Assembly (NCBI GenBank): GCA_964369915.1
Contig: CAYJGG010000031.1
Location: forward strand, 1-21,158
Length of the DNA: 21,158 bases
From: RGIG3102 sp964369915
GTDB lineage: Bacteria; Bacillota; Clostridia; Oscillospirales; Ruminococcaceae
Direction: 5' to 3'
Under the pieces are notes generated by a model that saw only the letters and a program-made list of their open reading frames with translations, was not told the origin of the DNA and made no database searches. Shown here one piece after another: positions 6,081-13,372 of the stretch (position 1 is the stretch's first letter; each line of letters begins with the position of its first letter). The position numbers and the translations under genes were made by a program.

Positions 6081-7520
6081 TTAGATTGCAAAAGTTTCTT
6101 CGCCAATTGTATGAATTTTAATGATGTTTGTTGAGCCTGAAACTCCAACAGGAACGCCAGCTGTGATAACAACAGTGTCATTATCAGCAACAATGCCAGT
6201 TGATTTAGCAGCTTCAACAGCTGATTGCATTAAATCATCTGTGTTTGCATGATTTGGCATTAAAACAGGCATAACACCCCATGATAATGATAAATGTCTG
6301 CAAGATTTTTCAGTTGTAGTACAACCGATTATAATATGCTCTGGTCTGTATTTTGAAACTCTTCTTGCAGTTGAGCCTGAGTGAGTGATTGTTACTATAG
6401 CTTTTGCTTTTGTATCAGCAGCAGTAAGGCATGAAGCATGGCAGATAGCTTCTGAAACAGCTGAAGATGTGCGTTTCATTGAGCTTTCTTTTAGGATTTT
6501 TGTGTATTCGATATGCCCTTCAGTTTCTTTTGCAATAGCAGCCATAGTTTTTACAGCTTCAACTGGATATTTACCAGCAGCAGATTCGCCTGAAAGCATA
6601 ATAGCACTTGTACCATCATAAATAGCATTAGCAACGTCGTTAACCTCAGCTCTAGTTGGACGAGGGTTATTTGTCATAGATTCAAGCATTTGAGTTGCTG
6701 TGATTGCAGGTTTTCCTTTAGCAATACATCTTGTAATCATATCTTTTTGAATTCTTGGAATTTCAGTAAAGTTAATTTCAACACCCATGTCGCCACGAGC
6801 AACCATAACAGCATCAACAACTTCTAAAATTTCATCTAAATTTTCAACGCCTTCAGCATTTTCGATTTTAGCAATAATACGAATATCAGTTTTTTTGTAT
6901 TCGTCCAAAATAGCTCTAACGTCTAAAACGTCTTGTTTGCTTCTTGTGAAAGATAAAGCGATAAAATCAAAATCATTTTCAATACCAAAAATAATATCTG
7001 CTCTATCTTTTTCGCTTATAAAAGGCATAGATAGTTTAACGCCTGGAAGGTTTATTGATTTATTGTTTGATAATTTACCATTATTTAAAACAGTTAGATT
7101 AACTTCATTGCCGCTAATAGAATCAACCTTCATTTCGATTAATCCATCTGAGAATAAAACTCTGCTTCCAACTTCAACGTCTTTCGCGAATTCTTTGTAT
7201 AAAACGCTAACTTTTTCTTTAGTTCCTTTAATGTCATCAGTTGTTAAAGTGAATTTATCGCCTTCAAAAAGTTCGATACTTCCTTCTTCAAAAAGACCAA
7301 TTCTGATTTCTGGGCCTTTAGTATCAAGAAGAGTAGCTACATACATATCTAATTCTTCTCTAATTTTTCTAACATTTACTAATCTTTCTAAATGCTCTTC
7401 GTGTGTCGCGTGTGAAAAGTTGAATCTTGCAACATTCATACCGGCTAACATCATTTCCTTTAGTGTTTCTGGCTTATCTGAAGCAGGGCCTAGAGTACAC
7501 ACAATTTTAGTTTTTCTCAT
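6081..7520 (-). CDS. pyk: Pyruvate kinase
   Basis: A 479-residue cytosolic glycolytic enzyme: phosphoenolpyruvate plus ADP gives pyruvate plus ATP. Landmarks: MRKTKIVCTLGPAS at the N-terminus, MNVARFNFSHA (28-38), LDTKGPEIRIG (65-75), the active-site segment IIAKIENAEG with Lys218 and Glu220, VARGDMGVE with Asp244, and ATQMLESM with Thr276. The mobile B domain is about 70-165 and the allosteric C domain is about 350-479. It has the short form, without the extra C-terminal PEP-utilizer domain found in Bacillus enzymes. ATG 7520 follows a perfect AGGAGG. The frame stays open upstream to 7589 but has no Shine-Dalgarno there and overlaps the promoter. Confidence 0.97.
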   Translation of the reverse strand: MRKTKIVCTLGPASDKPETLKEMMLAGMNVARFNFSHATHEEHLERLVNVRKIREELDMYVATLLDTKGPEIRIGLFEEGSIELFEGDKFTLTTDDIKGTKEKVSVLYKEFAKDVEVGSRVLFSDGLIEMKVDSISGNEVNLTVLNNGKLSNNKSINLPGVKLSMPFISEKDRADIIFGIENDFDFIALSFTRSKQDVLDVRAILDEYKKTDIRIIAKIENAEGVENLDEILEVVDAVMVARGDMGVEINFTEIPRIQKDMITRCIAKGKPAITATQMLESMTNNPRPTRAEVNDVANAIYDGTSAIMLSGESAAGKYPVEAVKTMAAIAKETEGHIEYTKILKESSMKRTSSAVSEAICHASCLTAADTKAKAIVTITHSGSTARRVSKYRPEHIIIGCTTTEKSCRHLSLSWGVMPVLMPNHANTDDLMQSAVEAAKSTGIVADNDTVVITAGVPVGVSGSTNIIKIHTIGEETFAI

Positions 7521-7575
7521 AAAAATCCTCCTGAAATATATATAAATTAAATTTAAAGCAAATTTCTTCATATTT

Positions 7576-7603
7576 ATTATACACCACAATTTTAGATATA
7601 CAA
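7576..7603 (-). promoter_or_regulatory. Promoter of pyk
   Basis: On the minus strand TTGTAT (7598-7603), a 16-base spacer and a perfect TATAAT (7576-7581). The leader is about 50 bases. It is divergent from the deoB promoter about 75 bases away; the DNA between them shows no clear operator. Confidence 0.65.
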
Positions 7604-7675
7604 TGGAATATAGTTGTATATAGCTTAATAAAATATGTATTTTTTGTTAAATTTTTAACTTTTTAGTTTTTTCTA

Positions 7676-7704
7676 TTAACAAAAATCGCTTTTTAAGGTA
7701 TAAT
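7676..7704 (+). promoter_or_regulatory. Promoter of the deoB operon
   Basis: TTAACA (7676-7681), a 17-base spacer and TATAAT (7699-7704). Eleven of twelve bases match the sigma-A consensus. The leader of about 70 bases contains a weak inverted repeat, AACTAT (7724-7729) with ATAGTT (7739-7744). Confidence 0.75.
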
Positions 7705-7782
7705 AAAGTGAAAATATAATCCTAACTATCATTATTTTATAGTTTTGGAATAATTATTGTTTTTATGAAAGGAAACAAATAT

Positions 7783-8949
7783 ATGGCAAAAAGAGTTTTT
7801 TTAATAGTTTTAGATAGTTTTGGTATAGGACATGCTCCTGATGCAAAAGAATTTAACGATGAGGGAAGTAATACACTGCTTTCTATTTCAAAAAGTAGTG
7901 AATTTAATGCTCCTAATTTGAAAAAATTAGGGTTATTTAATATTGATAAAGTTGAAGGCGAAAAAGAAGAAAATCCAAAAGGTGCATATGCAAGATTGAT
8001 AGAAGCTTCAAATGGAAAGGATACAACAATTGGACACTGGGAAATAGCTGGAGTTGAAAGCGAAAACCCACTACCAACATATCCAAATGGATTTCCAAAA
8101 GAAGTTATTGATGAATACGAAAAATTGACTGGTAGAAAAGTTATTTGCAATCTTCCGTATTCTGGAACAAAGCTTTTAGATGATTATGGAGATGAACATA
8201 TAAAATCAGGGGATTTAATAGTTTACACTTCAGCTGATAGTGTTTTTCAAGTGGCAGCACACGAAGAAGTTGTGCCAATTGAAAAATTATATGAATACTG
8301 CCAAATTGCAAGAGATATGCTAACAGGCAAACACGCAGTTGGCAGAGTTATAGCAAGACCATTCATAGGCAATAGTAAAGATGGATTCACAAGAACAAAA
8401 AATCGTCACGATTACTCGTTAAAAGCACCAAAGAAAACAGTGTTAGAGTATTTAAAAGAAGCTAATAAAGATGTTATTGGAATCGGTAAAATCTATGATA
8501 TTTATGATGGCGATGGAATAACTAAACAAATTAAAACAGCAAATAATGAAGACGGTATGGATAAAACCGTTGAAATTGCAAAACAAGATTTTGATGGGCT
8601 ATGCTTTACTAATCTAGTTGATTTTGATATGATTTATGGACATAGAAATAATGTTGATGGTTATGCAGGGGCTATAACTGCTTTTGATAAGCGTTTAGGT
8701 GAGTTTTTACCATTATTAAAAGAAGATGATGTTTTGATGATAACAGCCGACCATGGATGTGATCCAGGAACAGAATCAACAGATCATTCAAGAGAATGTG
8801 TGCCATTGTTAGTGTATGGTAAAAATATTAAAGCTGAAAATTTAAACACATTAACAGGCTTTGCTCACATAGGAGCAACTATTGCTGATTATTTAGATGT
8901 TGAGGCTAAAGCGGATAGAGAAAGTATTTTAAAAAGAATTTTAAAATAA
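7783..8949 (+). CDS. deoB: Phosphopentomutase
   Basis: A 388-residue alkaline-phosphatase-superfamily enzyme that interconverts ribose or deoxyribose 1-phosphate and 5-phosphate, linking nucleoside breakdown to the pentose phosphate pathway. Seen: IVLDSFGIGHAPDA with metal ligand Asp11, GKDTTIGHWE with Thr81 aligning to the phospho-threonine Thr85 of the Bacillus cereus enzyme, PYSGT and YTSADSVFQ, FTRTKNRHDY, DFDMIYGHRN, and the metal-binding TADHGCDPGTESTDHSRE. All key residues are intact and the length is typical. An ATG at 7765 is in frame, but AAAGGA (7768-7773) lies 9 bases before ATG 7783, which gives the family N-terminus. The next gene starts 21 bases after its stop. Confidence 0.96.
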   Translation: MAKRVFLIVLDSFGIGHAPDAKEFNDEGSNTLLSISKSSEFNAPNLKKLGLFNIDKVEGEKEENPKGAYARLIEASNGKDTTIGHWEIAGVESENPLPTYPNGFPKEVIDEYEKLTGRKVICNLPYSGTKLLDDYGDEHIKSGDLIVYTSADSVFQVAAHEEVVPIEKLYEYCQIARDMLTGKHAVGRVIARPFIGNSKDGFTRTKNRHDYSLKAPKKTVLEYLKEANKDVIGIGKIYDIYDGDGITKQIKTANNEDGMDKTVEIAKQDFDGLCFTNLVDFDMIYGHRNNVDGYAGAITAFDKRLGEFLPLLKEDDVLMITADHGCDPGTESTDHSRECVPLLVYGKNIKAENLNTLTGFAHIGATIADYLDVEAKADRESILKRILK

Positions 8950-8970
8950 GTGTAATATAGGGAAAAGTAG

Positions 8971-9624
8971 ATGAAGTATGCAATTTTTGATTTAGATGGA
9001 ACTCTTATTGATTCAATGAGTGTTTGGCGAAGTGTTACAGATGAATATATAAAAACTTTAGGAATCAAAGGCGGGGTTCCTGAAATTAAAAAAATAGAAA
9101 AGACAAAGTGGCGAGAAGAACTAATTAGAATTTTAAAAGAAAAATATAATATTGAGATAAATCTTGATGAAGTTTATAAATGGGTTTATGATTTTATGAT
9201 AGAGCAATATGCAAATCATATAACGTTAAAACCATCGTCAAGAGAATTGTTAGACAAATTTTTAAATGATGGAGTAAAGATGTGTATTTGCACCTCTTCA
9301 GATAGTGAATTAATTAAACCACTTTTGAAAAATCGTGATATGGAAAAATATTTTGAATTTTATGTTCATTGCAAAGATTTTGGTAAAGAAAAAGATGATC
9401 CTGAAATATTTTTATATTGCATGAAAAAATTAGGAGCAAAAGAGCCAAGCGAAGTTATGGTGTTTGAAGATGCTTTATACAGCGCAAAAACAGCAAAAGA
9501 AAACGGCTTTTATGTTATAGGAAGAAAAGATGATACCGAGCATAATCAAGAAGGTTTAAAAGAAGTTTCTCATCAATATGTTGAAGATTTTACACAGTTA
9601 GATTATTTAGAATTATATAAATAG
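8971..9624 (+). CDS. HAD-superfamily hydrolase, beta-phosphoglucomutase-like
   Basis: A 217-residue cytosolic HAD phosphatase with a helical C1 cap. Motif I is FDLDGTLID (nucleophile Asp7, acid/base Asp9), motif II is CTSSDS near 106-111, a Lys near 119-132 serves as motif III, and motif IV is VFEDA near 163-167. The fold resembles the beta-phosphoglucomutase / sugar-phosphate phosphatase group. It follows deoB by 21 bases with an AGGG Shine-Dalgarno and shares its promoter and terminator, so its substrate may be a pentose or nucleotide phosphate (inference from context). The family is too promiscuous for a firm substrate call. Confidence 0.85.
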   Translation: MKYAIFDLDGTLIDSMSVWRSVTDEYIKTLGIKGGVPEIKKIEKTKWREELIRILKEKYNIEINLDEVYKWVYDFMIEQYANHITLKPSSRELLDKFLNDGVKMCICTSSDSELIKPLLKNRDMEKYFEFYVHCKDFGKEKDDPEIFLYCMKKLGAKEPSEVMVFEDALYSAKTAKENGFYVIGRKDDTEHNQEGLKEVSHQYVEDFTQLDYLELYK

Positions 9625-9638
9625 AATATAATAATTAA

Positions 9639-9666
9639 AAGGATACAATTGTATCCTTTTTTTGTT
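9639..9666 (+). terminator. Terminator of the deoB-HAD operon
   Basis: The palindrome AAAAGGATACAATTGTATCCTTTT (9639-9662) forms a 9-10 bp stem and runs into a T-tract. It also touches the -35 box of the next promoter, so termination and initiation are separated by only a few bases. Confidence 0.88.
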
Positions 9667-9694
9667 TGACAATTAAATATAGTTAAGCTATAAT
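9666..9694 (+). promoter_or_regulatory. Consensus promoter of the marR-MATE operon
   Basis: TTGACA (9666-9671), a 17-base spacer and TATAAT (9689-9694): a perfect sigma-A consensus. Such strength suggests control by repression. A putative operator overlaps the -10 box. Confidence 0.85.
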
Positions 9695-9724
9695 AGCTAT
9701 ATTGTAAAGTGGTTAAGCTATAAT
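9678..9724. promoter_or_regulatory. Repeat cluster over the marR promoter (probable MarR operator)
   Basis: GTTAAGCTATAAT occurs exactly at 9682-9694 and 9712-9724, 30 bp apart. The core AGCTATA occurs three times (9686-9692, 9695-9701, 9716-9722). TATAG TTAAG CTATA (9678-9692) is an inverted repeat. The first copy includes the -10 box, so binding there would block RNA polymerase. MarR proteins commonly repress their own operon from such sites. Confidence 0.6.
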
Positions 9725-9757
9725 AATTAATTAGATTAAATATTAAGGAGATATATT

Positions 9758-10216
9758 ATGCAAAATAAACTAAGATTAACTTTAAACAAAACCTTGCACG
9801 ATATGGCAATTTTAGATTTAAGGCTTCAAAATGGCAATGAAGTGCTTTGCGATTTAACATATAACGATATCATGTATTTAGATATAATATCAGCACACCC
9901 AGGGAAATACACTTCTAGTAATATTGCAGATATGCTTTTTGTTTCAAGGCCAGCAGTAACTCAAAAAATAAATGAATTAGAGCGAAAAGGATATATATAC
10001 AAAAAGCAAAATAAAACAGATAAAAGAGCTTATTTTTTATTTATAAATACAGATGGCGAGCATAAAGATTATTATGATTATATTGATAAAATAGATGAAT
10101 TAGTTTTTGAAAAATTAAAAAAAGAATATTCGAAAGAAGAAATTGATGTTTTTTTTGAAATTTCAAATAAGATAAGTGATTTAATGAGTGCTCAAGGTAA
10201 AGCAGGTGAAAAATGA
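9758..10216 (+). CDS. MarR-family transcriptional regulator, likely repressor of the downstream MATE gene
   Basis: A 152-residue winged-helix regulator. The DNA-binding core lies at about 30-100: LTYNDIMYLDII, a helix-turn-helix with SSNIADMLFVSRPAVTQKINELERKGYI, then a wing with the MarR hallmark DKRAYFLF. The terminal helices form the dimer interface. ATG 9758 follows AAGGAG with good spacing. The stop overlaps the MATE start (ATGA), so the two are translationally coupled. The usual model is that a small molecule, often a drug, releases the repressor and induces the exporter; the ligand here is unknown. Confidence 0.88.
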   Translation: MQNKLRLTLNKTLHDMAILDLRLQNGNEVLCDLTYNDIMYLDIISAHPGKYTSSNIADMLFVSRPAVTQKINELERKGYIYKKQNKTDKRAYFLFINTDGEHKDYYDYIDKIDELVFEKLKKEYSKEEIDVFFEISNKISDLMSAQGKAGEK

Positions 10217-11544
10217 ATGTATTAGCAACAAATTTTAATTCTAAATCAATTTTAAAATATGTATATCCAACAGTGTTAATGCTGATTTTTTGGTCGTCCT
10301 ATACAGTTGTAGACGGTTTTTTTGTGGCATCTTTAGTTGGTGAAAATGCATTATCAGCTATAAATATTGTACTTCCAATAATTAGTTTATTAATGGCAAT
10401 AAGTTTAATGTTTGCAACTGGTGGCACAGCAGTTATGGGTAAATTAATGGGGGAAGGAAAAGATGATGAAGCTCGCTCATTTTTAAGTTTATTATATTTA
10501 ATAGCTTTTTTATTTGGTGGAGGTTGCACCATAGTTTTTTTATCATTTCCAGATGAAATAGTACAACTATTAGGCGCAAAAGGGAACTTAATTCCTTATG
10601 CTAAAGATTATTTAATTTCGTATTCAACATTTACCTTATCTTTAATTTTTCAAGTGTTTGTGCAATCTTTTTTTGTTCTTGCTGGCAAGCCAAAGCTAGG
10701 CTTTATATCGTGCTTTATAGGTGGGATAACCAATATAATATTAGATTATATCTTTATTTCTCCAGTTTTATTAGATATGGGAATTAAAGGGGCAGGATAT
10801 GCAACTGGGATAGGAAACACAATCCCAGCCTTAATTGGTATAATTTACTTTATATTTAATAGAAAAGGTGTATTATATTTTGGGAGATTAAAAGGTCAAT
10901 GGAGAATATTAATTCAAAGTATGCTTAACGGCTCTTCAGAACTTGTAAGTCAACTATCTACAGCCGTTACAACATTACTATTTAATGTGATTTTATTTAA
11001 TCTTCTAGGTGAATCTGGTGTTGCTGCTGTTAGCGTAATCATATATATTCAAATGATACAAATAGCAATTTATCTTGGATATTCAATAGGGATAATACCT
11101 ATAATAAGTTATAAATACGGAGCAAATGATAAAAATCAATTAAAAAGTGTTATGAAAACAAGTTTTGTGTTTATAGGAATTATGTCTATGAGTATTATCG
11201 TTTTATCGCTTGTTTTCGACGATGTTTTAGTTGGAATATTTATAAATCCTAATAGTCAAACATTTAAAATAGCAAAAGATGGATTTAGAATTTTTAGTAT
11301 TGCGTATGTGTTTATGGGGTTTAACTTATTGATTTCTTCAATGTTTACAGCCTTATCAAATGCTAAAATATCAGCTATATTATCACTTTGTAGAACACTT
11401 GTTTTTATTTTTACATCCTTGATGCTTCTTCCAAAATTCATAGGAGTTATAGGTGTGTGGCTAGCTGTTCCATTTGCTGAATCTTTAGCTTTTATATTAT
11501 CGATTTACTGTTATAAAAATGGAAAATCTAAATACGGATATTAA
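10213..11544 (+). CDS. MATE-family multidrug/Na+ efflux transporter
   Basis: A 443-residue integral membrane protein with about 12 hydrophobic helices, the normal size for MATE (NorM/MepA/DinF-like) exporters. These expel cationic drugs or metabolites in exchange for Na+ or H+. Family features are the two-lobed layout, the N-terminal segment SYTVVDGFFVASLVGENALSA, GGTAVMGKLMGEGKDDEA (about 74-91), and the second-lobe AYVFMGFNLLISS segment. It overlaps the upstream marR by four bases, and the pairing strongly suggests drug-inducible export. No Rho-independent hairpin is evident after it. Confidence 0.92.
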   Translation: MNVLATNFNSKSILKYVYPTVLMLIFWSSYTVVDGFFVASLVGENALSAINIVLPIISLLMAISLMFATGGTAVMGKLMGEGKDDEARSFLSLLYLIAFLFGGGCTIVFLSFPDEIVQLLGAKGNLIPYAKDYLISYSTFTLSLIFQVFVQSFFVLAGKPKLGFISCFIGGITNIILDYIFISPVLLDMGIKGAGYATGIGNTIPALIGIIYFIFNRKGVLYFGRLKGQWRILIQSMLNGSSELVSQLSTAVTTLLFNVILFNLLGESGVAAVSVIIYIQMIQIAIYLGYSIGIIPIISYKYGANDKNQLKSVMKTSFVFIGIMSMSIIVLSLVFDDVLVGIFINPNSQTFKIAKDGFRIFSIAYVFMGFNLLISSMFTALSNAKISAILSLCRTLVFIFTSLMLLPKFIGVIGVWLAVPFAESLAFILSIYCYKNGKSKYGY

Positions 11545-11601
11545 AACTAAAATATACTATATTTATATACTATTTTTATATTTAAAATGTAAAATTATAA
11601 A

Positions 11602-11630
11602 TTGACATAAGAATTTATTAATGATATAAT
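11602..11630 (+). promoter_or_regulatory. Perfect consensus promoter with extended -10
   Basis: TTGACA (11602-11607), a 17-base spacer and TATAAT (11625-11630), preceded by TGA as an extended -10. This is the best promoter in the window. It drives the Cys/His-rich protein gene at 11675. Confidence 0.88.
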
Positions 11631-11674
11631 AAAGCAATGTTAGTTAATGCAAACTGAATTCAAGGAGAGATAAA

Positions 11675-12235
11675 ATGGATAATAAATATAATATTAATTT
11701 AAATAAAAAGTCAAGTGGATGTGCTAACGGCAGTTCTTGTTGTGGTGGAACGGGCGAGCATCATCACGAGCATGAACATGCAGGGTGTTGTGGAAAACAT
11801 AAAAAAGAATTAGATAAAAATGATTTAACTGAAGATGAGTCGTGTTTTTTAAATAAATTATTAATGTATAGTTTTCTTCCTGTGGCAAGATTTGTTTTAA
11901 AAAGCAGTAAAGAAGATGATTTTTTGGTGTATGCACTATCTCCAGTTTATATAGAAAATGAGAATGATACTCTATCAAAAGTAAAATTTAATGGAGAGAT
12001 ATTGACAGCTTTAAATGAAAAAGGCTTTATAGATATTGATTATGATATAGATATTAAAAACTATGATTACTCAGAATATATTAATTCAAATATATATAAA
12101 CATTTTCAAAAAACAGTGCTAGAAGGAAAAACTCAGCATAATTTTTTAGGTGATATTGCAGAAATCGAGCTTGGAAGCATAGCAATAACAGAGAATTGTG
12201 CAAATTTATTCCAAGGTGAATACGAATTTAAATAA
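11675..12235 (+). CDS. Cys/His-rich N-terminus protein of unknown function (possible metal binder)
   Basis: I do not recognise this 186-residue soluble protein. Residues 16-42 form a metal-binding-like tail: Cys16, Cys22, Cys23, then His29-31, 33 and 35, then Cys38, Cys39 and His42. The rest (about 50-186) is a compact acidic domain with helical and strand-like segments, including ALSPVYI, FNGEILTALNEKGFIDIDYD (a pattern reminiscent of a winged-helix turn), EYINSNIYKHFQKTV and a C-terminal LGSIAIT. There is no signal peptide or membrane segment. ATG 11675 follows AAGGAG. It stands alone between a perfect promoter and a strong terminator, which suggests high or tightly repressed expression. 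Metal storage, delivery or sensing is a guess from the tail. Confidence 0.6.
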   Translation: MDNKYNINLNKKSSGCANGSSCCGGTGEHHHEHEHAGCCGKHKKELDKNDLTEDESCFLNKLLMYSFLPVARFVLKSSKEDDFLVYALSPVYIENENDTLSKVKFNGEILTALNEKGFIDIDYDIDIKNYDYSEYINSNIYKHFQKTVLEGKTQHNFLGDIAEIELGSIAITENCANLFQGEYEFK

Positions 12236-12243
12236 AAATAATT

Positions 12244-12275
12244 AAAACTGAATTTTGTATTCAGTTTTTTTATTT
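12244..12275 (+). terminator. Terminator of the Cys/His-rich protein gene
   Basis: A 10-bp stem (AAAACTGAAT 12244-12253 with ATTCAGTTTT 12259-12268), a 5-base loop and a T-rich tail. Confidence 0.88.
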
Positions 12276-12281
12276 TATTAA

Positions 12282-12310
12282 ATGATAATTTATAAAAAAT
12301 ATGATATAAT
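12282..12310 (+). promoter_or_regulatory. Promoter of the GNAT-DUF1801 operon
   Basis: An extended -10, TGATATAAT (TATAAT at 12305-12310), with a weak -35 ATGATA (12282-12287) 17 bases upstream. It lies just after the previous terminator. Confidence 0.6.
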
Positions 12311-12336
12311 ATAAAAAATAAAGAAGGATATATAAA

Positions 12337-12846
12337 ATGATTATTAAACAAGAAGAAAAAAATCAATATAATTTAGTTGAAGAATTAATTAAATCTTCTT
12401 TTGAAACAGCAGAGCATACAGATAAAAACGAACATAATTTGGTTAAAAAATTAAGAAATAGTGATGCTTATATTAAAGAACTTTCATTAGTAGCACTTGA
12501 AGATGAAAAATTAGTAGGACATATTATGTTTACAAAAGCAAAAGTTAATGATACAGACGTGCTAGTGCTAGCTCCTTTATCTGTTTCACCTGATTTTCAA
12601 AGAAAAGGTGTTGGAAAAAATTTAATACAAAAAGGGCATGAAACAGCAAAAAAATTAGGATTTGATATAATTATTGTTTTAGGTAGCGAATTGTATTATC
12701 CGAAGTTTGGATATATTCCAGCTAAAAAGTTTGGAATTATTGCTCCATTTGAAGTGCCAAGTGAAAATTTTATGGCAGTGAGTTTAAGTGGAAATGATGA
12801 AAAATTAAATGGTATAGTTGAATATGCAAAAGAGTTTTTTGAGTAA
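12337..12846 (+). CDS. GNAT-family N-acetyltransferase (YhbS-like)
   Basis: A 169-residue cytosolic acetyltransferase that would use acetyl-CoA to modify an amine. The GNAT core is visible: beta strands around LSLVALEDEKLVGHIMFTKA (49-68), LAPLSVSPDFQRKGVGKNLI (78-97) with the pyrophosphate loop Q88-R-K-G-V-G93, and the C-terminal IIVLGSELYYPKFGYIPA typical of YhbS-type enzymes. The substrate is unknown. ATG 12337 follows AAGGA with good spacing. It is followed after 18 bases by a DUF1801 gene. Confidence 0.88.
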   Translation: MIIKQEEKNQYNLVEELIKSSFETAEHTDKNEHNLVKKLRNSDAYIKELSLVALEDEKLVGHIMFTKAKVNDTDVLVLAPLSVSPDFQRKGVGKNLIQKGHETAKKLGFDIIIVLGSELYYPKFGYIPAKKFGIIAPFEVPSENFMAVSLSGNDEKLNGIVEYAKEFFE

Positions 12847-12864
12847 TAAATTAAAGGAGCTTTT

Positions 12865-13206
12865 ATGAAAATTGAATATGTTTACAAATGTATAGAACAA
12901 ACAGGAACACAGCAAGTTTTACCAATTATAGAATATATAAATAAAAATTATCCTAATGCTGTTTTAGATGAATATAACTCAGAAAAAACACGTATTCCAA
13001 CTTGGACATTAAACGGTGAATATGTTGGGATAGGATGTAGAAAACATTATATTTCTGTTTATTTTAGCGATAGGGAAGCTGTAAAAGTTATAGCTGAAAA
13101 TACGCCTTATACAAGAGCGTTAAAAGGCTGTGCAAATTTTAGCTATAAACGAGAACTTCCACTAGAAGCTATTTTTAAAGGGATAGATAAGTGTTTTAGT
13201 GAATAA
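12865..13206 (+). CDS. DUF1801 (YdhG-like) family protein
   Basis: A 113-residue soluble protein. The core RIPTWTLNGEYVGIGCRKHYISVYF (about 45-69) and the end GCANFSYKRELPLEAIFKGIDKCF match the DUF1801/YdhG fold, in which members are described loosely as iron-chaperone-like or of unknown function. An MPTWKLNG-like motif and a KK/YK-P-L end are the family trademarks. The N-terminal portion (EQTGTQQVLPIIEYINKNYP) fits the preceding helix. ATG 12865 follows AAAGGAG 5 bases upstream and the gene is co-transcribed with the GNAT gene. I infer no specific function. Confidence 0.75.
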   Translation: MKIEYVYKCIEQTGTQQVLPIIEYINKNYPNAVLDEYNSEKTRIPTWTLNGEYVGIGCRKHYISVYFSDREAVKVIAENTPYTRALKGCANFSYKRELPLEAIFKGIDKCFSE

Positions 13207-13228
13207 AAATTTACTTCAAATTACAAAA

Positions 13229-13266
13229 AAAGCCACTAATTTTAATTTTTTAAAATTAGTGGCTTT
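13229..13266 (+). terminator. Terminator of the GNAT-DUF1801 operon
   Basis: A perfect 16-bp stem (13229-13244 with 13251-13266, core GCCACTAATTTTA), a 6-base loop and a modest T/A-rich tail. Confidence 0.82.
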
Positions 13267-13314
13267 ATATTTAATTTTAGATAATATAAATTTAATTATT
13301 TATAAAAAAACTAC

Positions 13315-13345
13315 TTGACTATAACGTTACGTTATGGTGTATTAT
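13315..13345 (+). promoter_or_regulatory. MerR-type promoter with 19-bp spacer and dyad operator
   Basis: TTGACT (13315-13320) and TATTAT (13340-13345) are 19 bp apart, the long spacer used by MerR activators, which untwist the DNA. The spacer holds the perfect inverted repeat ATAACG TTA CGTTAT (13321-13335), extending outward with one mismatch to 13318-13338. It lies immediately upstream of the merR-tipAS gene, so autoactivation by ligand is expected. Confidence 0.85.
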
Positions 13346-13372
13346 ATAGTTAAGGTTGAAAGGAGTGATATT

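Noticed and set aside
6787..7545. Open frame of 252 codons on the plus strand opposite pyk
   Set aside because: It lies wholly antisense to a clear pyruvate kinase, has a Ser/Ile/Leu-rich composition from reading the complement of an AT-rich gene, and has no Shine-Dalgarno.
7737..8150. Minus-strand open frame over the deoB start
   Set aside because: Antisense to conserved deoB motifs, with composition typical of a shadow frame.
9678..9724. CRISPR-like array or mobile-element end at the AGCTATA repeats
   Set aside because: Units are 7-13 bases, irregularly spaced and centred on a promoter; no cas or transposase gene is in the window.
11545..11600. Terminator after the MATE gene
   Set aside because: Only AT-rich near-repeats (TATACTAT twice) were seen; no stable stem with a T-run.
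13334..13372. ATG 13334 as the start of the MerR gene
   Set aside because: It lies inside the dyad operator and -10 region, so it would precede the transcription start; TTG 13373 has AGGAG at ideal spacing.
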